Shown here piece by piece: positions 6,518 to 8,881 of a stretch of DNA of 8,881 bases. This DNA is from Alphaproteobacteria bacterium (GTDB lineage Bacteria > Pseudomonadota > Alphaproteobacteria > RF32 > CAG-239), in assembly GCA_003542415.1 (NCBI GenBank), contig DPKR01000042.1, positions 1 through 8,881 on the forward strand. The letters are read 5' to 3'. Made by a program: the position numbers and the translations under genes. Below the pieces are notes generated by a model. That model saw only the letters and a program-made list of their open reading frames with translations, was not told the DNA's origin and did no database searches. Every line of letters begins with the position of its first letter. Positions within the stretch are counted from its first letter, which is position 1.

Positions 6518-7588
6518 ATGAATTTTGATGAAAAATTAAGCCAGGTTGTTTCTCGTTTTGATGAGGTGAATGCGCTTTTGAGTACAACCTCTAACACAGA
6601 AGAGTTGGTAAAGCTCAATAAAGAATTTTCAGCTTTATCTCCTGTGGTGGAAATCATCAAAAAATATCAAACTTTCAAACAAAATATGAAAGAAGCTGAA
6701 GATATGGCGCAAGATGAAAGTCTTGATAAAGAAATGCGCGATATGGCTTATGATGAATTCTATTCCTTAAAAGAGCAGCTTCCGCAAATGGAACACGAAA
6801 TAAAAGTTGCACTTCTTCCGAAATCAGAAGATGATGAGAAGAACGCAATTTTAGAAGTTCGTGCCGGCACAGGCGGCGATGAGGCGGCTTTGTTTGCAGC
6901 TGTGCTGTTTGAGATGTATCAACGATATAGCCAAAAACAAGGTTGGAAATTTGAAGTTTTGGATGCCAACGAAAATGGCATCGGGGGCTATAAAGAAGCA
7001 TCGGCAAAAATTACCGGAACAGATGTTTTTGCTAAGTTAAAATTTGAATCCGGAGCACACCGTGTCCAACGTGTGCCGGTAACCGAGTCGCAAGGCAGAG
7101 TGCACACATCAGCGGCAACGGTTGCTGTTTTGCCTGAAATTGAGGAAGTTGATTTATACATCAACCCGGCAGATTTGAAAATTGATGTGTTCCGTGCCTC
7201 AGGTGCAGGTGGACAGCATGTCAATAAAACAGAATCGGCAATCCGTATCACCCATATTCCGACCGGTGTCGTTGTCCAATGCCAAGATGAACGCTCGCAA
7301 TTTAAAAACCGTGAAAAAGCAATGAACCATTTGCGCGCAAAGCTATACGATATGCAAAAAGAAACGATTGACGCCAATTATTCTGAAACGCGAAAATTGC
7401 AGGTCGGTAGCGGTGATAGAAGCGAACGTATCCGCACATATAATTACCCTCAAAGCAGAGTAACAGACCATCGAATCAATTTAACACTATACAAATTAGA
7501 TGAAGTTATTTCAGGTGAAGCGTTAGGCGAAATCATAGATGCCCTTATCACTGAAGACCAAGCCGAACGTTTGGCAGAAATGGAATGA
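6518..7588 (+). CDS. prfA: Peptide chain release factor 1 (RF1)
   Basis: Cytoplasmic class I release factor that reads UAA and UAG in the ribosomal A site and triggers peptide release. The 356 residues are close to the 360 of E. coli. The first third is helical. The stop-codon tripeptide loop is PVT (187-189) in [20 protein letters not shown]; the common form is PAT, and the middle residue varies in the family, so this is RF1 rather than RF2. The catalytic GGQ is at 231-233 in [19 protein letters not shown], and Gln233 is the residue normally methylated by Prm[14 protein letters not shown] and the C-terminal [14 protein letters not shown] region also match. It starts one base after hisS. The methyltransferase gene prmC, commonly next to prfA, is not here: the following gene is on the other strand 25 bases away. 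Confidence 0.97.
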   Translation: MNFDEKLSQVVSRFDEVNALLSTTSNTEELVKLNKEFSALSPVVEIIKKYQTFKQNMKEAEDMAQDESLDKEMRDMAYDEFYSLKEQLPQMEHEIKVALLPKSEDDEKNAILEVRAGTGGDEAALFAAVLFEMYQRYSQKQGWKFEVLDANENGIGGYKEASAKITGTDVFAKLKFESGAHRVQRVPVTESQGRVHTSAATVAVLPEIEEVDLYINPADLKIDVFRASGAGGQHVNKTESAIRITHIPTGVVVQCQDERSQFKNREKAMNHLRAKLYDMQKETIDANYSETRKLQVGSGDRSERIRTYNYPQSRVTDHRINLTLYKLDEVISGEALGEIIDALITEDQAERLAEME

Positions 7589-7613
7589 GCAATTAAAAGA
7601 AAAGAAAATTTAA

Positions 7614-7835
7614 TTATTGCTTGCTGTAACTATGTTTCTCGATTTCTTTTAAAATATACACCCTGACGGCCGAAGAGAGATTTTCTTTTTCTCTCTTAGA
7701 ATCGATTTCGGTGACAATATCGTTAACACTTTTTTGCAAAGCTTTAGAAATTTTCTTTAAGGCATCAATAAACTCATCTTCTAAAGAAATGCTGGTTGCA
7801 TGCCTGTTTGCAATCAAAACCGAAAGTTTTTTCAT
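7614..7835 (-). CDS. Small ribbon-helix-helix domain protein (RHH_4-like)
   Basis: A 73-residue protein resembling the alphaproteobacterial ribbon-helix-helix family (RHH_4). The N-terminal strand region KKLSVLIANRHATSISLE (2-19) fits a beta-ribbon with TSISLE at its end. Helix 1 is DEFIDALKKISKAL (20-33) and helix 2 is SVNDIVTEIDSKRE (36-49). The conserved NLSSAVRVYILKEI (52-65) follows. Such folds usually dimerise and insert the paired strands into the DNA major groove, so a transcriptional regulator is likely, but no target is evident. It is the last gene of the minus-strand operon, and its ATG directly follows the sspB TAA with no base between. A weak CGGA site within the end of sspB may serve initiation. 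It converges with prfA across 25 bases, and I see no clear terminator after it. Confidence 0.85.
   Translation of the reverse strand: MKKLSVLIANRHATSISLEDEFIDALKKISKALQKSVNDIVTEIDSKREKENLSSAVRVYILKEIEKHSYSKQ
7673..7697. repeat. Perfect 8-bp inverted repeat inside the ribbon-helix-helix gene
   Basis: AAGAGAGA (7673-7680) and TCTCTCTT (7690-7697) flank a nine-base spacer. An RNA hairpin could form on either strand, but no U-tract follows on either, so it is not an intrinsic terminator. It overlaps coding sequence for the KREKENLSS region and may be chance. Confidence 0.3.
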
Positions 7836-8297
7836 TTATTTTTTCCGAAAACTGTCAATGGAAATCACTTCTGCCGGTGCGGTATTTTTCTGTGGATTTT
7901 CTTTGATGTCCATATCTTCCAATTTAGAAACTCTGTCGGCAAGTTCAAAACTCAAACCGAATTTAGCATAAGGGTCTGCAAAATAAGAAATTGATTTAAA
8001 TGGAATAACCAATGTGTATGGCACACCGCCGAAGACCAAAACGACAGAAAATTTTTCATCATCAACAACCAAATCAGAAAATTGGTGTTGCAAAACAATC
8101 GTCATGTTTTCCGGATATTGAATTTGGAGCATTTTAGGCAATTTAACACCATCTTCATTTGTCCGAAAGGTAATATAAAAATGGTTTTCACCCGGTAACC
8201 CCTCACTGCTCGCAATTTTTAAGGCATCCCTGACAACACCGAGCAAGTTTTTGCTGATTAATTTATCATAGTTGATTTCATCTGAATATTGGCTCAT
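7836..8297 (-). CDS. sspB: SspB-like ClpXP adaptor (alphaproteobacterial type)
   Basis: Cytoplasmic adaptor expected to tether ssrA-tagged, ribosome-rescued polypeptides, and possibly other substrates, to the ClpXP protease. The 153-residue protein has the family plan. An N-terminal helical segment, INYDKLISKNLLGVVRDALK (8-27), precedes a beta-rich substrate-binding domain (about 38-125). That domain includes GENHFYITFRT (36-46), EKFSVVLVFGGVPYTLVIPF (81-100) and PYAKFGLSFEL (109-119). A polar, flexible linker (125-142) leads to a short C-terminal tail, EVISIDSFRKK, which in this family is the ClpX-binding module. The ATG has a GAGGT site (8302-8306 on the minus strand). It sits 14 bases after the six-cysteine protein gene, and its stop codon touches the start of the ribbon-helix-helix gene, so these three are almost certainly one operon. 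Confidence 0.92.
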   Translation of the reverse strand: MSQYSDEINYDKLISKNLLGVVRDALKIASSEGLPGENHFYITFRTNEDGVKLPKMLQIQYPENMTIVLQHQFSDLVVDDEKFSVVLVFGGVPYTLVIPFKSISYFADPYAKFGLSFELADRVSKLEDMDIKENPQKNTAPAEVISIDSFRKK

Positions 8298-8311
8298 TAA
8301 AACCTCAAAAT

Positions 8312-8803
8312 TTACAGCTCAATTGCATAAATATCTTTAACACGCCAACTCTCACCGTTTGGCACCAAAACATAAATGATACGTCCTTGGCAAAGGCCGA
8401 ACCAATTACCGTTGCATGTGCTGTCAGTATGAATTTCAATCAAATCAGGATTTATCGGTTTGATTTTTGCAATTTTGAAACTCATCTCAGTCGGGCGTTG
8501 CAAGGCTTCGTCACTCATAAAAATAAACTTCGGCAGTTTAGAAGCACGGCAACCGTCGAAATCAGGATTTAAAGTACATTTAATTGCAAAGTCAACTGCA
8601 CAAGCCATTTCGCTGTTAATACGACAATTCTCAGAAAGTTTATCGGCATGATATGTATAAATTCTATCATCAAAAGTTTTAGCTGTGACAGCCGGTTTTT
8701 TATCGGACATAATAACAGGCTCGGAGGTTTTGGTCTTCCACGCATAAAGGGCGACCAAAATGGCAACCATTAAAACAAAAGAAATAAGTATTTTTTTATA
8801 CAT
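8312..8803 (-). CDS. Membrane-anchored periplasmic protein with six cysteines, function unknown
   Basis: I do not recognise this 163-residue protein. Residues 1-4 (MYKK) are basic and residues 5-22 form one hydrophobic helix, ILISFVLMVAILVALYAW, with no lipobox cysteine and no obvious signal peptidase site. It is therefore probably an N-in signal anchor with the rest in the periplasm. A polar linker (23-42) precedes a soluble domain with six cysteines at 60, 68, 76, 85, 130 and 138, compatible with three disulfides. The C-terminal part reads as alternating beta-strands (IIYVLVPNGESWRVKDIYAI), a pattern seen in small NTF2-like or TonB-box-adjacent domains, though I cannot assign a family. AAGGA seven bases before the ATG supports the start. 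It begins 12 bases after an outer-membrane barrel gene and is followed by sspB, all on the minus strand. Confidence 0.85.
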   Translation of the reverse strand: MYKKILISFVLMVAILVALYAWKTKTSEPVIMSDKKPAVTAKTFDDRIYTYHADKLSENCRINSEMACAVDFAIKCTLNPDFDGCRASKLPKFIFMSDEALQRPTEMSFKIAKIKPINPDLIEIHTDSTCNGNWFGLCQGRIIYVLVPNGESWRVKDIYAIEL

Positions 8804-8810
8804 TTTTTTA

Positions 8811-8815
8811 TCCTT
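8811..8815 (-). promoter_or_regulatory. Ribosome binding site of the six-cysteine protein gene
   Basis: Read on the minus strand this is AAGGA, seven bases before the ATG (complement at 8801-8803). It lies directly against the stop codon of the barrel gene, which supports co-transcription. Confidence 0.7.
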
Positions 8816-8881
8816 CTAAAATTTGTAGCGAATGCCGAAAACATATTCTGCCATATGGTCTGCATTTGATATATGGTCAAA
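8816..8881 (-). CDS. C-terminal end of an outer-membrane beta-barrel protein, partial
   Basis: On the minus strand a frame open to the right edge encodes 21 residues and then TAG (8818-8816). The last eleven, AEYVFGIRYKF, carry the classic outer-membrane signature recognised by the BAM complex: a terminal phenylalanine, an aromatic at the third position from the end, and hydrophobic residues at alternating positions. It is therefore very likely the final strand of a porin-like or OmpA/opacity-type barrel. The specific family cannot be told from 21 residues. The ribosome binding site of the next gene follows two bases after the stop, so this barrel protein heads or belongs to the same operon as the six-cysteine protein. 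Confidence 0.72.
   Translation of the reverse strand, partial: FDHISNADHMAEYVFGIRYKF

Noticed and set aside
7562..7575. GCCGA/TTGGC hairpin at the end of prfA as a terminator
   Set aside because: The stem is only five pairs, including a G-T pair, lies in coding sequence and has no U-tract on either strand.
7589..7620. AATTAAA/TTTAATT inverted repeat between prfA and the RHH gene as a terminator
   Set aside because: The seven-base stem is entirely A-T with an eleven-base loop and no following U-run, so it would not be stable enough.
7711..7994. Plus-strand open frames opposite the RHH and sspB genes
   Set aside because: They are Phe/Ser-rich antisense shadows of two genes with clear family motifs and operon spacing.
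8569..8766. Second minus-strand frame of 65 codons within the six-cysteine protein gene
   Set aside because: It is embedded in a longer frame that has a good ribosome binding site and a clear membrane anchor; no site supports the inner frame.

Overview
This AT-rich, gene-dense window reads as ordinary bacterial chromosome, most likely from a low-GC alphaproteobacterium. The evidence is an alpha-type SspB next to an alpha-type ribbon-helix-helix protein, and a GAF-containing PtsP followed by RodZ, HisS and RF1, an order I recall as typical of that class. TGA closes trkH, ptsP and prfA, so UGA is a normal stop here. I see no rRNA, tRNA, CRISPR array, insertion sequence or phage gene.

Layout, left to right. 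(1) Bases 2-1577, plus strand: the C-terminal two thirds of a TrkH potassium channel subunit, then deoC 13 bases later, closed by a hairpin terminator that appears to work in both directions. (2) Bases 1616-1978, minus strand: a stand-alone phosphomannose-isomerase-type cupin, convergent with deoC. (3) Bases 1979-2075: a 97-base divergent intergenic region with a good sigma70-like promoter for ptsP. (4) Bases 2076-7588, plus strand: ptsP (nitrogen PTS enzyme I), rodZ (MreB-linked cell-shape protein), hisS and prfA. A terminator-like hairpin splits this run just before hisS, while hisS and prfA are one base apart. (5) Bases 7614-8881, minus strand: a tight operon read from the right edge inward. 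It holds the last residues of an outer-membrane beta-barrel protein, a 163-residue membrane-anchored protein with six cysteines, sspB (ClpXP adaptor), and a 73-residue ribbon-helix-helix protein. It converges on prfA across 25 bases.

The genes cover ion uptake, deoxyribose salvage, mannose sugar chemistry, nitrogen or stringent signalling, cell shape, translation and targeted proteolysis. I found no clear new defence or mobile system. The least explained parts are the minus-strand operon, with its unrecognised six-cysteine protein, and the hairpin leader in front of hisS. No gap between genes exceeds 300 bases.
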